64,000 nt of DNA from NCBI GenBank assembly GCA_018127085.1, contig CM030731.1, positions 1-64,000 of the forward strand. Reading direction: 5' to 3'. The notes below the pieces were generated by a model. That model ran no database searches, was not told the origin of the DNA, and worked only from the letters and a program-made list of their open reading frames with translations. The stretch comes from Pneumocystis sp. 'macacae' (Eukaryota > Ascomycota > Pneumocystomycetes > Pneumocystales > Pneumocystaceae). The position numbers and the translations under genes are program-made. Below, piece after piece: positions 23,505 through 34,691 of this stretch (its first letter is position 1; each line of letters starts with the position of its first letter).

Positions 23505-24055
23505 ATGTACACATAATGATTTCATTGGTTATATAAGTATTATTAGAGTGCGTATTTTTATATTTTACGACTATTTAATGCAATATGTGTATGCATGCAT
23601 CTGCATATTTGCGTATTTGCTTATTTTCATTATTTTGTACTTTGTACTTTAGTAATTGTTATTTAAATAGTTCTGTTCAAAGTAGAACTTTAAGTTGGTA
23701 TTATATAAGTAGATATATTTTAATATACTTTTATAGGTGCTATAAAAACTATAATAATTCTTAAATTTATAGAAGATAAATATTTATATTTGTTAAAATC
23801 TATAATTAGAGTCATATTAATTCGATTTATTCTAATGATATCTTGTTTTTATTTTTATAAAAATTTTTGTAAATTTAATAAAATACTTCTAAAACGGTTA
23901 TATTTTATTTAAGCAATAATTATATAAAATAATATAGATTTAAAAGTATTAAATTTATTTTTTAATAAAAACTAAATTTTAATTTATGATTATAAATTAA
24001 AATTTATAAATAATTTTAAAATTAAACATATGTAAGTAATTGTTCTTAAAAATGA
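23505..24055. other. AT-rich convergent intergenic region
   Basis: About 550 bp between convergent genes. AT-rich, with no supportable feature. Confidence 0.6.
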
Positions 24056-24993
24056 CTATGACAATACAGCATTCCGAATACTGTTATCCATAATTTTATA
24101 AATTTGCCGACAACCATATAAAGCCAAAGAAAGCATATCTTCAAATTTCTCCATATGAATACGTGTTTCTGTCTATTAATTTTAATATTTTTCTAAAAAA
24201 ATAAACATAATTTACCTGTAAAAGAATAATATCTTCTGATTTACCAAGAATAGCAACAGTACACCATGAAATACTATTTTCTTCGACAGCATTAAGATCT
24301 ACAATATATACAGTTTTTCTAATTAATATAAAATATCTGTTACCTAAAAGAGGATCTACATCAGTAGATCCAACAGTAATTGCAGAAACATAATCATACA
24401 TAGGAATACCCGCGTTAATTAAAGCCAACGAAACGGCATTAATGCAAGTCTGTAATATTCCTTGAAATACTATTAAAAATGTGAAGTTGAAGTATTATAT
24501 CCAACATGCCTCCATCCTGTGCTAATACTTGAATATATATATTAATCTCACTACGAGGATGAAGACCTGTTTGAATAGCTTTTTCAAACACCTTTTGTAT
24601 AGAAACAACATATTCTTGAATTCGTCTATATAAACCCAAAATTATTCTAGAAAAGAAGAAAAAAACCCTTTACTTGTCTGATTTAGTTCTTTTTTTCCTT
24701 TCAACTGAACTAAACGCCGCAATACTAATATCTATCGTAATACGCTCTCGATCAAGCGACATCTTACTTCTTGTATTCGGTTCAATCGGCCCATAAACCA
24801 TACATATTACTTTAGTATTTCCTTGTTCAACATATGAACTACCATCAGTAAAACTGTCAATATCTATTTTAGCTGTAAAATGTCTTAATTCATTCCATCG
24901 TCGTCCATCTTAAACAGAATTAATATTTTAATTAAATTTATTTATTCTTTACCTATACGAAATCCCTCTATTGACAAAATCTCTGAAGACATA
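24056..24993 (-). CDS. SKI6: RNA exosome core subunit Ski6/Rrp41
   Basis: RNase PH-fold subunit of the exosome ring. Exons: 24953-24993, 24674-24908, 24502-24625, 24344-24449, 24216-24298, 24056-24172, about 240 residues. It has DGRRWNELRHF, SSYVEQGNTKVICMVYGP, the SVERKKRTKSDK-RIQE segment, LAQDGGML, INAVSLALINAGIPMYDY and DPLLDLNAVEEN, all typical of Rrp41. Two oddities: exon 1 has one base too many for the frame (a T4 run at the GGATTTTCG site, about 24961), and the junction between exons 3 and 4 (24450-24501) has a GA instead of a GT donor although length (52 nt), acceptor and family alignment call for an intron. It is divergent from PPT2 with 86 bp between start codons. Confidence 0.9.
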
Positions 24994-25079
24994 GTTCATT
25001 AAGTTAATTTTTTTTAAAAAATTGATCGCAAACAATACATTTTTAAAAAATATTTATATTAAAAACGTATAGAATATCT

Positions 25080-25536
25080 ATGATTCGTGGTATTGGAATA
25101 GATATTGTCTGCACAAACCGTATAATTAAGATTTTTGAAAGAAGAAGAACGTTTGTAGAAAAGTTCTGTAAACGAATATTAAGGATAGATGAACAGAACA
25201 CGAGACCTGATTTAAATGATAAAAACAGACTTATTTTTTGGATTTGCACAAGGTTTTTAAACGGAGTATTAATTCTAAAAGAACAAATAATTTTAATAGA
25301 TGGGCCGCAAAGGAAGCCGCTTTTAAGGCAATAAATTTCAAACAAAAGTTAAGATGGAAAGATATCCAGATATGCAAATACGAGAACAGTAATACTATTA
25401 TTTTTGTAGATATTTATTTTGAATATTTTTAGATCAACCTTATATCCAATTATGGAATAAAGGAAAACAAGCTGAACAGATGAAATTGTCGATTAGTCAC
25501 GATGGAGATTATGTTATTGCATTTGTTATATGGTAA
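25080..25536 (+). CDS. PPT2: mitochondrial holo-ACP synthase (phosphopantetheinyl transferase)
   Basis: Transfers the 4'-phosphopantetheine arm from CoA to mitochondrial acyl carrier protein. Exons 25080-25388 and 25433-25536 (44-nt intron). The AcpS signatures are present: GIGIDIV at the start with the metal-binding Asp, RWAAKEAAFKA with the catalytic Glu and Lys, and LSISHDGDYVIAFVIW at the end. Between the first two motifs the frame shifts at a run of six T (25234-25239): one extra T would join both halves and give about 137 residues, the normal size for the family. Both halves are conserved, so a sequence error is likelier than decay. A minus-strand open frame over the same region is a shadow. 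Confidence 0.85.
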
Positions 25537-25731
25537 ATAGTATAAATATATAGCAGATTTATGAAACTTCTGGTTTTGTATATTTTTTATATTTTCAATA
25601 CCCATTAGCCAAGCACCACGTCAGATAATTTTCATTAAAATCCAATGACGTGAACATAATTTTAGTTCTAAATCATTTTATAAAAGGATTTAGTGTGTTG
25701 CAAAACATGGGTTAAAAAAATAATAAAAACT

Positions 25732-25881
25732 CTAGAGTTCAAGAGTAAGAACAGGATCAATTGTCTTGAGAGGTCCATTTAAGACTTGATTTTGATAGTA
25801 TAATACTCTTACATTTTCAAACAGCTCCCAAGATAAAGTAACTAAAATATGCTTCTTCACATAGTTCTGTCTATAAATCAT
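25732..25881 (-). CDS. possible 49-residue protein
   Basis: A complete ATG-to-TAG frame of 50 codons in a 440-bp gap between PPT2 and the Aladin-like gene. The peptide begins MIYRQNYVKKHILV and ends TIDPVLTLEL. Its composition is balanced, with Trp, Pro and Gly and few of the Lys/Asn/Ile runs seen in chance AT-rich frames, and codon use looks like the neighbours. I do not recognise the family. It has no obvious signal or membrane segment and no intron is needed. It could also be the last exon of a longer gene. Confidence 0.4.
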   Translation of the reverse strand: MIYRQNYVKKHILVTLSWELFENVRVLYYQNQVLNGPLKTIDPVLTLEL

Positions 25882-25976
25882 TACTGAATACATTCATATA
25901 TTTTTATTGTAATTTTTTAAAATTATTGATTCTAGTTTTATATATATATAAATAATCATAAGTCATAAACAATATT

Positions 25977-27462
25977 TTACCAATTAGCTTTAGAAAAGTT
26001 ATCAATCTCTGCTTTCCCAGAAAATTTCATTGGTAGAAATGTAACTTTATCATTCCAAATGGTAGCTAATAACGCACCTCCAGCATATTTTGGCGCAAAT
26101 TGCATATCAATCAAGTTAATATCGCCATTTTTATTCTTATCAGGTCCAAATATGAAGCCAATTGGCGAAGCTATTGAAAGGCTACTCGTCATTAAAACAG
26201 CATCCAAATACACCTGAAAAGAGGCCAAATATGATCTTTTTTTGAAAGAAAAAACAAGACGTTCAGATGATGGATTAAGTACAAAATTAGATATCGGCTC
26301 AGGAGATTTAGATTCAAATTGTAAACTAATAATTGCAGGAATTTTTCTACTAATAGGTGGTGTATCTACTAATGTTGCAGGTGACACATATATAATTGAA
26401 ATATTAGATGACCCTACAGTATGATAAAATAATGTTCTATTATCAGACGCCCAAATTAATTTATCAATTTCAGACGTAGAAATATAAAGTGGTGGTGAAA
26501 ATCTTAAACCTAGTCCAGAATTTAAACATGAAAATATTTCTATAGAATTTTCTGTTCCAAATGCTATAAAACAATGTGATTCACAATCAGTAAGTGCTAT
26601 TTTAAAACATCTTGAAAAACTTATTCTTTGTGCTTCAGAAAATATCAAATCATATACCCATGCTCCTTTTGATGTGGTAATAAAAATTTGCCTGCCTGTC
26701 TGAGAAAATGCAAGATCAGATATAGACCCACATGGAAACTCTGAAAAATAAGATGACTTTACGAGAACAAGTTGTTTACAATAAGCTTTAGTTTTATTTA
26801 AAACTGAACCTATACTTAAATCCAGAGTCCATAATAACAATTGCCCATTATCATATCCTACAACTAACCTATTTTGTTTTGAAAATGCCAAACAAGTAAT
26901 AGATACATGTGGAGGACTAGAAAGATGATATTTAAAATAAGAACTAGTTCTAAAATCATAAATAAAAATAGCTCCTTTAATATGAGAAAGTGCAATAATA
27001 GGTATTGCTTTATGCCATGAAATATGAGATATAAGAATTGGTGTATCATTTTTCTGTTTTCTATCTGATCGAATTAACAAGTCAAGTGGAGTTTGAGGAA
27101 TCATTTGAAAAGTTTGAAAAATTGTTTTAAAAAAATTAAATATCTGATTATAATATAAACTGTTTTTTTTTGTATGTGTATTATCATCTTTAAACGCATG
27201 ATTAATTTCAACAAGCAGTGGTAGAGACAAAACAGGGAACAATATAATCTATAATTAATAAACTAAAATACCTAATTTACTGGAATGAATTTACCTCGGA
27301 TTTATCCAGTTCTTGCATTCCTTTAATATCATTAGATGAGTTCAAAGTAACTAATTAATATTAGTTATGGTATTATTTCAAAATTTATATACTTAATTTT
27401 CCATTCAATTCAGCAACTGTTATTCCAGAAAAATAGAAAGACCCTTTAAATATCTCCTTCAT
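25977..27462 (-). CDS. WD40 nucleoporin, Aladin-like
   Basis: Exons 27393-27462, 27295-27350 and 25977-27248 (introns 42 and 46 nt) give 465 residues. WD40-type repeats occupy most of the protein: ISHISWHKAIPIIALSHI, ITCLAFSKQNRLVVGYDNG followed by QLLLWTLDL, ISDLAFSQTGRQIFITTSKG, and LIWASDNRTLFYH. The pattern of a WHP/WHK-type first blade, then a blade ending in LLLWTLD, resembles Aladin (AAAS), a nuclear pore WD40 protein kept in many fungi. Size is close to Aladin. The assignment is by pattern and not certain; another divergent WD40 protein is possible. The two short 5' exons were placed by frame and splice sites. Confidence 0.65.
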
Positions 27463-27988
27463 TCTTTAAGTTTTTTCAAAATATTAAAGCTTTATAAAAA
27501 TATAAGAATTTTTATTATTTAAACAAATTCATGTCTTTGAATACGGATTAAAAATAATTAAAAGATAAAAAAATTAAATATTTTTATATTAATTTTAATT
27601 TATAAATAAAATGTTCATTAATAAAATTAAAAATCATAAAACTATAGAAAATGCTTTAAATTAAGAGTATATCTCAAAACAACAAAGACAAAATATACTT
27701 TGCTTTCGAGATTTCCTATTTTTGAATCTATCTTTTGAAATTTAATAATATTAAAAAGATAATATCATAAACAATTTTTATATGTTATTTTTGAGTAAAT
27801 TATTCATAGAAAATCGGAATCAAAAATTTTTTTATTAAAAATATTAAATATTATTAAAAATTTACCATATTTTATAAAATAATAAAAAAACAGCTATAAA
27901 AATACTTTTGGTCGAAATTCTTATTTATAAAAACATAAGAAATATAATAAAGCATATTAATAACAAAATAAATAATATTAAAAAAATG
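27463..27988. other. AT-rich intergenic region
   Basis: About 525 bp between two minus-strand genes, nearly all A/T; upstream region of the Aladin-like gene and 3' flank of CGI121. Nothing assigned. Confidence 0.6.
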
Positions 27989-28696
27989 TTAAATTATTGA
28001 TCTCATAGCCATTGAGCTTATTATTATGTTAGTAATTTCATTTAAATCATTATATCTCTTTTTATCTAACTTATAATTCTTCAAAATATTAGCTAAAAAT
28101 TTCGAAAACAATATCTTTTAACCATTCGAATTTTCACTATATCGGATATTCCTTTAATATTAGAGTCATTAAGCTCCAATTCGGTCCCATTTATTGTTTT
28201 TTCAAGTTCTTTTTTAATCTTTAATTTTTAATAAAAAACAAATATAAAAAACAATTTTACTTGTTCTTCTTCACCATTAATTTTAACAATAATAAGACTA
28301 TCAGTTTTTTCCGTTATTCCAAATTTATAAAAAGCATCTGTAATCTAAATACTATTAATAATATTTTCATATTAGATTACTTTACAGTTAAAGTAGGCGA
28401 CAATGAATAAAGTATTTCTGAATTAATATTCTTAGTTTTCAATTCATTCTCTTTATAATTCCTAATAGAATTATGTATTGCTGCTAATACTTGATAAAGT
28501 GAAATTATCTAATGAAAGGTTATTATAATTTATTTTCTATTTTTAAATTTACTGTTGATGCATCAATAAACGCATAATTGAAATTAGGATTTTGAAATAA
28601 AAATTGGTCTCTTATATAGCTCAAATTTTTAACATTCATATAAAGCGCTATATATATTTTTTCAGCTGGATAATTAGGCAGTCTAAATATTTGCAT
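27989..28696 (-). CDS. CGI121: EKC/KEOPS subunit Cgi121
   Basis: Small subunit of the KEOPS complex that makes t6A37 in tRNA; homologue of human TPRKB. Exons 28553-28696, 28386-28508, 28261-28344, 28123-28218 and 27989-28078 (introns 44, 41, 42 and 44 nt) give 178 residues, the usual size. Family landmarks: IYIALYMNVKN near the N terminus, NYAFIDAST, LAAIHNSIRNYKEN, the segment KTKNINSEILYSLSPT, then LIIVKINGEEEQ, and the C-terminal IIISSMAMRS that contacts Bud32 in homologues. None of its five exons exceeds 48 codons, so no single frame reveals the gene; all exon phases match. Confidence 0.88.
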
Positions 28697-28850
28697 CAAA
28701 AATTTAACGATAAGGTTTTGGTAATAATTATATCATAAATAAAATATAAAATTGGAGTAGATACTTCAATTAGGATTACAGTTTTTAAATCTATAACATT
28801 AAAAGTTCAAAATTTTAATCCTACCAATATAAACTAAACATATGAATATT

Positions 28851-30565
28851 TTAAGAATTAGCGTCAATAGAAAACGAATCTATAGCATCATAAAAATCAT
28901 CTTCATCAGACATCTTTTGTGTAAAAAATGAAGACGAAGATGATATATGCGTATATGAATTGTGAATTACTCTATCAGAATGAAAAGATTCATTACGATC
29001 ACATACTGATTCTTCCCTTGCTGATATTCTAACAATAGCCTCAATTTGCCGCTTAATATCCTCAGGCGTTGTCAAATTTCTAGAACAATTATATAAGATA
29101 GTATTTATTATAATAGTATTGACAAATACATTATTGTTTTTAAAATATAATCATCCGTTTTTGTTTTTTCAAAAAATCTTGGGATCCATTTTTTTCCACT
29201 TGCATCACGTAATTTTTGCTCTTCACGCTGAAGATCTTCAATAGCAGACTTAGCTTCTGTTGCAGTATCTTGGTCATTTTTAAGAATCGCATTAGTAACT
29301 TTGCTCCATAATTTTCGAGACTCTCGATCTTCCTGTTCACATTCTGGTCTAACAATTGGTGGAGTATATGTAGAATTGGCAGCATCAAATAACACAGAAG
29401 TTTCCCCTGTCTTTTTTTTATAAGAAAATAAAAATTAAAATATAAAAATATATAACCTTTACATTTTTAATTAACATTTCTTCATCCCATTTTCCAGAAA
29501 TCTCATACAAAACCTCATTAGTACTCTCACGTTTAATCTTCCCTAGAATTAGATTATAAGCACCTGATATAAAACCTTTTGTTTTAAATTCAATATCAGC
29601 AACAAGATTATTTTTTTGACATTTAATATAACTATGGTCACCTAGTTCAAATCTCAACCGCCCAAACAATATTCCTCTATTAAAAATTTAAATAATACTA
29701 TAAAAGCACAAAAAAAGAAACCTTGCATACATATTCGGTTGTGTAAGAATATATTTTTCATTTCTATTAATGAATGTTAAAATAGCTCGTCCTTCCATAA
29801 TAGTTGCAGCGCTTCATAGAAATAAGATAACATTTAACGAGTAATATTATTTAGTACCTATTTCCTAAAAACTTTGATTTTGGTCTTAAAACTCCATCTA
29901 TTCTAATATTATTTTCAGGACTCATATAAAAATATGCAGAAATAGGTGGATGATGGCTAACTTGCTCTGCAATATAAAAGGCTTCAGATTTATCTGGAAA
30001 TTCCCATTTGCAAGTAAAATGTTCGCCAAGAATAGGGTTTAACGGTTTTTTAACAGATTTTGGTCGAATATGCCATCCACTAAGATAAAATCTAGATATT
30101 CCAATGAAACGCTTAATAGGATCATCAATAAGAGGAAGATCTATAAGAAGCTCTGGATGACACATAAAACTAAAAAAAATAAATCAAAAAAAAAAAACGT
30201 AAAACAAACAAATATACTTTGTAATTCGCTCAAGCATACTCTTTGGTTCAAGAACAAACGTTGGTAGAGTTATTCTTGAAAGATCCATTCCAGGTCTAAT
30301 AGCTATTTAGAACCCTTTCCTGTTAGAAAAACATGAAAAATACTTTAACTGAGTAATAATCCCGAGTATAATATTCTATAAATTAGTATATACTTATTTA
30401 GAAATAAAATATACACACAGTTCCTTCACGGCCTAAATTCTCGGTATCATGATCTTCCTTATCTAGAAAAGATTAGTTTTTTTGTTTTTTAAATAAAAAA
30501 CGTTTCTGTACCTTTTTTCTTATGTTTAAATAATGTATTTTTTAACGACACAGAGTCGCCCATTC
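28851..30565 (-). CDS. oxysterol-binding protein homologue, short Osh type
   Basis: Lipid transfer protein acting at membrane contact sites. Nine exons: 30512-30565, 30419-30457, 30344-30375, 30218-30295, 29858-30169, 29722-29811, 29457-29676, 29130-29410, 28851-29079; 444 residues. The ORD domain fills the protein: lid segment NIILGIITQLKPGMDLSRIT, LPTFVLEPKSMLERIT, NPILGEHF, and the signature EQVSHHPP, then the Lys/Arg-rich C-terminal half (KWDEE). No PH or ankyrin domain, so it matches the short Osh6/Osh7 class, which moves phosphatidylserine; this sub-assignment is inference. Intron 4 and others are 43-54 nt. The first exon start is the only ATG that keeps frame with exon 2. Confidence 0.9.
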
Positions 30566-30902
30566 TTTCTTTTAAGTTAATAAAAAAACTTCAAAGAACT
30601 CAGTAAAAAAAAGTAAGTTTGTTTTTTACCCAAAATAATTAAGTTAAATTTTATTTGTTATCAAAAACTTTATAAAAGAATAATTTCAATTACTAAAACA
30701 GTCGAATTTCAGTTTTAAAATACGTTAAAATAGAAATTAAAGTAGAAAAAATCAATATTTAAAAAATAACTTTTAGAAAATAATATTTTTTCTTGAAAAT
30801 TTATAGTATTATTTTATTTCTTTTATAAATAGAGAATTTTTAATAATTTAATAAAAATATACTATTTATAAACATATAGTTATTAAATTTAAATGTTTAA
30901 AA
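30566..30902. other. AT-rich intergenic region
   Basis: About 340 bp between two minus-strand genes; upstream region of the OSBP-related gene. Nothing else seen. Confidence 0.6.
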
Positions 30903-32008
30903 TCATAAATTATTGTCAAGCCATGAACGGAAATAGATACAAAGATTATTAGAGATATTTTTCTCCTTGGAAAAAAAATTATTTATTAAACATGGCTCGC
31001 ATGCAGTTTCTGTAAAATCATAAATGTCTTTATAATTAACAGTACGCAACGCTTTAAACGCAGTTCCATTCTGACAATATTCAATTTTTCTATCATAAAC
31101 AAGAACATTTAACAAATTTACAACATCAGATAACTCAAGATCTACTTGAGTTATTCCACTATTTTTAAGCCAAGAATGAATTTGTTCTGCAGTTAAATAT
31201 CCAGAATACGATGGAGAAAATAAAGTATCCTGCGACTTTGGATATGAATGAGACAAGATATATTTGTATAAAGCTGCTTGAAGTCGTTCTATAAATTCTA
31301 AATCCATCTCCTGATCAGTAAACCAAGGCCCGCCTGTAAGCTCTATAGATGGAACTAAATCGTAAATCATAAATATTTTACGTGTAGGGTTCTGCATAAA
31401 AATTAAAAAATAAATAATTAAAAAACACAAAATGCACTTTAACAGATTTGACTGCTTTAATTAATTGTTTTGATTCTAAGCTTTTTAAAGCTCTATTTAA
31501 AACAGTTGTATGCAAATTTGTTTTCATTTTTATAGTTCTACTCCATATTCCTAATAAAGATAAATCAGAAAAAACCCTTATAATAATAACAATATAACCT
31601 TCATTACTTGCATCTTTTATATAATTAAATACCATTGCCTCATCACCATCCATTGATGAAATTCTAAATCAATTAGCATACTCAAAAGAAGAAAAAATAC
31701 TTTTTCGCTTCATCTTTCTGAACTGCTTTATATATTAATTGATTTCCTTGTACAAATGCATCTATTAACCTCTATCTTTTTAAGAAATTTCAGTAAATTA
31801 TAACACAAAATACCTTCCCAAGAAGTTCATTAATTATTTTTTCCAAATCCTCAACAGTTTTATTTTTAACCATATTCTGAATATCATCTTGTGTCACACA
31901 ATTAGGCAAAAATTCAAGACAACATTTGTAGACATGTTTAGCTGATGGTGAAAGCTCAAAATGATCCAATGTTTCTATTAAGCGTATCCTCTTATCTTTA
32001 TCTGCCAT
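30903..32008 (-). CDS. RPC34: RNA polymerase III subunit Rpc34 (RPC6)
   Basis: Winged-helix initiation subunit of Pol III that contacts TFIIIB. Exons 31814-32008, 31701-31771, 31599-31663, 31438-31550 and 30903-31391 (introns 42, 37, 48 and 46 nt) give 310 residues. Landmarks: ELLGK-RLIDAFVQGNQLIYKAV, GIWSRTIKMKTNLHTTVLNR, LIKAVKSVKNPTRKIFMIYD, ELTGGPWFTDQEMD, and a C-terminal ACEPC pair with a further Cys that fits the 4Fe-4S site of the human RPC39 family. Second intron (37 nt) is among the shortest here. The size matches yeast Rpc34 (317). Confidence 0.93.
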
Positions 32009-32194
32009 ACCAATTCTTCGCTTTAATATCGAATATTTTAAAAAATATTAATTTTTATTTTCATTCATTATATTAACCCTTTAAAAATCTCTAGATTTTC
32101 CGAACACTTCTGAAAAATCCGAAAATTAATCAGACATAAAAAAATTAAAATATCATATAAACAGAAAGTTATTTGAAAAGAAAAATAGTAGAAT

Positions 32195-34371
32195 ATGTCA
32201 GAAGAGATACGCAAAGAAGCAAATTCTCTTTTTTCTGCAAAAAAATATGAAGAAGCAATTAAAATGTATACTGAAGTAAGATATGAAAAAAATGAAAATA
32301 AAATTAAATACAGCTAGGCAATTGTTCTAGAGCCTGAAAACCACGTGCTTTATTCGAATCGGTCAGCATGTTATGCATCTCTTAAAAATTTTGATGAGGC
32401 ATTAAAAGATGCACTTAAATGTATAGAAATCAATCCAAGCTGGTATATTTGATTTTAAATCAAAAATATTAATTTACAAATAATAGGGCGAAAGGATGGT
32501 CTAGAAAGGGTGCAGCATTGCATGGAAAAGGAGATTTAGGTTAGCTTTAAGAATTAAATCAAATAAATCCTTATTTATATATAGAGGAATCCAAATCTGC
32601 TTATGAAAAAGGGTTAGAATTGGAGCCTGAAAATCAGCAAATTAAGGCAGCACTAAAAACAGTTGAAGATTCTATTTCTAAAGATTTTTCAAAAAATTTT
32701 CAAAAAAATGATCCATTCACACAAATAGCTATGGTATAATTAATAATCTCATTCGATTTACGCTAATTTTATTTTAGAAATTAAATAGTCCTGAATTTCT
32801 TTCAAAAATAGCATCAAATCCAAAAACTTCAGGACTTTTATATAATCATCAATTTATGGAAAAACTTAAAAAAATACAAAAAGATCCTAAATCTATTTTC
32901 CAAGAACTTAACGATCCAAATATGGCATCAATTCTTCCTTTACTTCTTGGATTAGAGTCAGATGTATTTTTCTTGTCAAACTAATCTTTTCTGATAATTT
33001 ATAGACATCTAACAACATTAATGGGAATTCTAAAGAAACACCATCGCCTTCAGAAAAGTCTTCAGATTCAGATGTAGAGACTAATCAGGAACATGTGGAA
33101 GAAGATGAAGATTCTAAAACTCAAAGAGAAAATAAAGAAAAAGCAGAAAAAGAAAAGGCTCTCGGAAATGAATGTTATAAAAAACAACAATTTGGAGAAT
33201 CTGTTCAACACTATCTTTCAGCGTGGGATATGTATAAAGATATTACATATTTAACTAATTGTTCAGCTGCATACTATGAAGATGGTAAATATGAGGAATG
33301 TATTAAATGTTGTGAAGAAGCCATTGCATATGGAAGAGAAGTTCTTGCTGATTTCAAGTTAATTGCTAGGTATTCTTGTGTTTTCCTTTTTAAAGGATAT
33401 ATATTCTTAGTATTTTTAGGGCTTTTGGAAGAATTGGAACAGCATATTTCAAACAAGAAAATTATGAATTAGCCATTAAATATTTTAACTGTTCTCTTAC
33501 AGAACATCGAACACCAGATATTCTTAAAAAATTAAGAGAGGTTTTTTTGAATATTTATATTTAATATTTATATTTAATATTTCTAAATACAATAGGCAGA
33601 AAAAATAAAAGAAGAAAGGGATAGACTGGCGTATATCGATCTTAATAAAGCAGATGAAGCAAGAGAACAAGGAAATAAACTTTTTAAAGAAGGAGACTTT
33701 GGTGGTGCAATTAAAATGTATTCTGAAATGATAAAAAGATCACCCGATGATCCTAGAGGTTATGGGAATAGAGGTAAAAAAGTTCGTTTATTTTATTTCT
33801 TAAATTAATTTTTATAAGCTGCTGCATACATTAAAGTTATGAGCATGGTTGAAGCTCTTAAGGTATTTTAGCTAGCATTCTATATTTATAAATAATCAAG
33901 ATAAAAAGGATTGCGAGAAAGCTATTTCACTTGATCCTAATTTTACAAAAGCTTATATTCGCAAAGCTTCTTGTTATTTTGCTATGAAAGAATATAATAA
34001 ATGCATTGATGCATGCCATGAAGCAACTAAAGCAGATGAAAATAGTAATAATAAAGGTATGCATGCGAAAGAAATTGAAGCTCAGTTGCAAAAATGCATG
34101 TCTGCTATGTATGCTCAACGTGAGAATGAAACAGAAGAACAAACATTACAGCGCATTCAAAATGATCCCGAAGTAAGTTTTATAAGTATTTAACTTTTAT
34201 TAATTTATTTTTTAGATTCTTTCAATTTTACAGGACCCTGTAATGCAAAGTATTCTGAGTCAAGCTCGTGAAAATCCAGCAGCTTTAGAAGAGCATATGA
34301 AAAATGCTCAAGTTGCTACTAAAATACAAAAACTTATACATTCAGGTGTTATTAAGCTTTCAAGAAGATAA
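32195..34371 (+). CDS. STI1: Hsp70-Hsp90 co-chaperone Sti1/HOP
   Basis: Adaptor passing clients from Hsp70 to Hsp90. Eleven exons: 32195-32275, 32318-32442, 32487-32539, 32585-32733, 32778-32963, 33005-33369, 33420-33540, 33596-33773, 33819-33862, 33909-34172, 34216-34371; 573 residues. TPR1 begins EEIRKEANSLFSAKKYEEAI with LYSNRSACY; DP1 follows; TPR2A starts EKALGNECYKKQQFGESVQ; TPR2B at AREQGNKLFKEGDFGGAIK with YGNR; the C-terminal DP2 has NDPE, DPVMQSIL and NPAALEEHMKNAQV. Full domain set and length near yeast Sti1 (589). An acidic linker rich in Ser/Glu precedes TPR2A. The last intron's true acceptor is the first AG, since the six extra residues before DPVMQ are conserved in the family. 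Convergent with BFR2. Confidence 0.96.
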
Positions 34372-34691
34372 TTTTTCAAAACAATCTATCTTTTATATAT
34401 TTTAATAAAATTTATATATGTAACATAAAATTGGTATTATATTAATTAAATATAACATTTTTGTCTATTATTCACTATATTTTAATAATATTCTGGTTTA
34501 TGAATGTAATTGTATATTAATTAAAATTCTATGCTTAATTTTTTAAAATTTTAAAAATTAATTGTAAAATATATATTTCAAAAAATTTAAAAAATAATCA
34601 TATTAAAGTTATATTTAAAAGTATATTAGATGTAATATTTTATAATTATTCTATAATTCAAAACACAGACTTATATTTCTATAAAAAATAA
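34372..34691. other. convergent intergenic region
   Basis: About 320 bp of A/T-rich DNA holding the 3' ends of STI1 and BFR2. No other feature. Confidence 0.6.

Noticed and set aside
25043..25345. 100-codon minus-strand open frame over PPT2
   Set aside because: The plus strand encodes clear AcpS motifs; the minus frame is a hydrophobic shadow.
30070..30267. Lys-rich plus-strand open frame
   Set aside because: Antisense to OSBP-homologue exons 4-5 and their A/T-rich intron.
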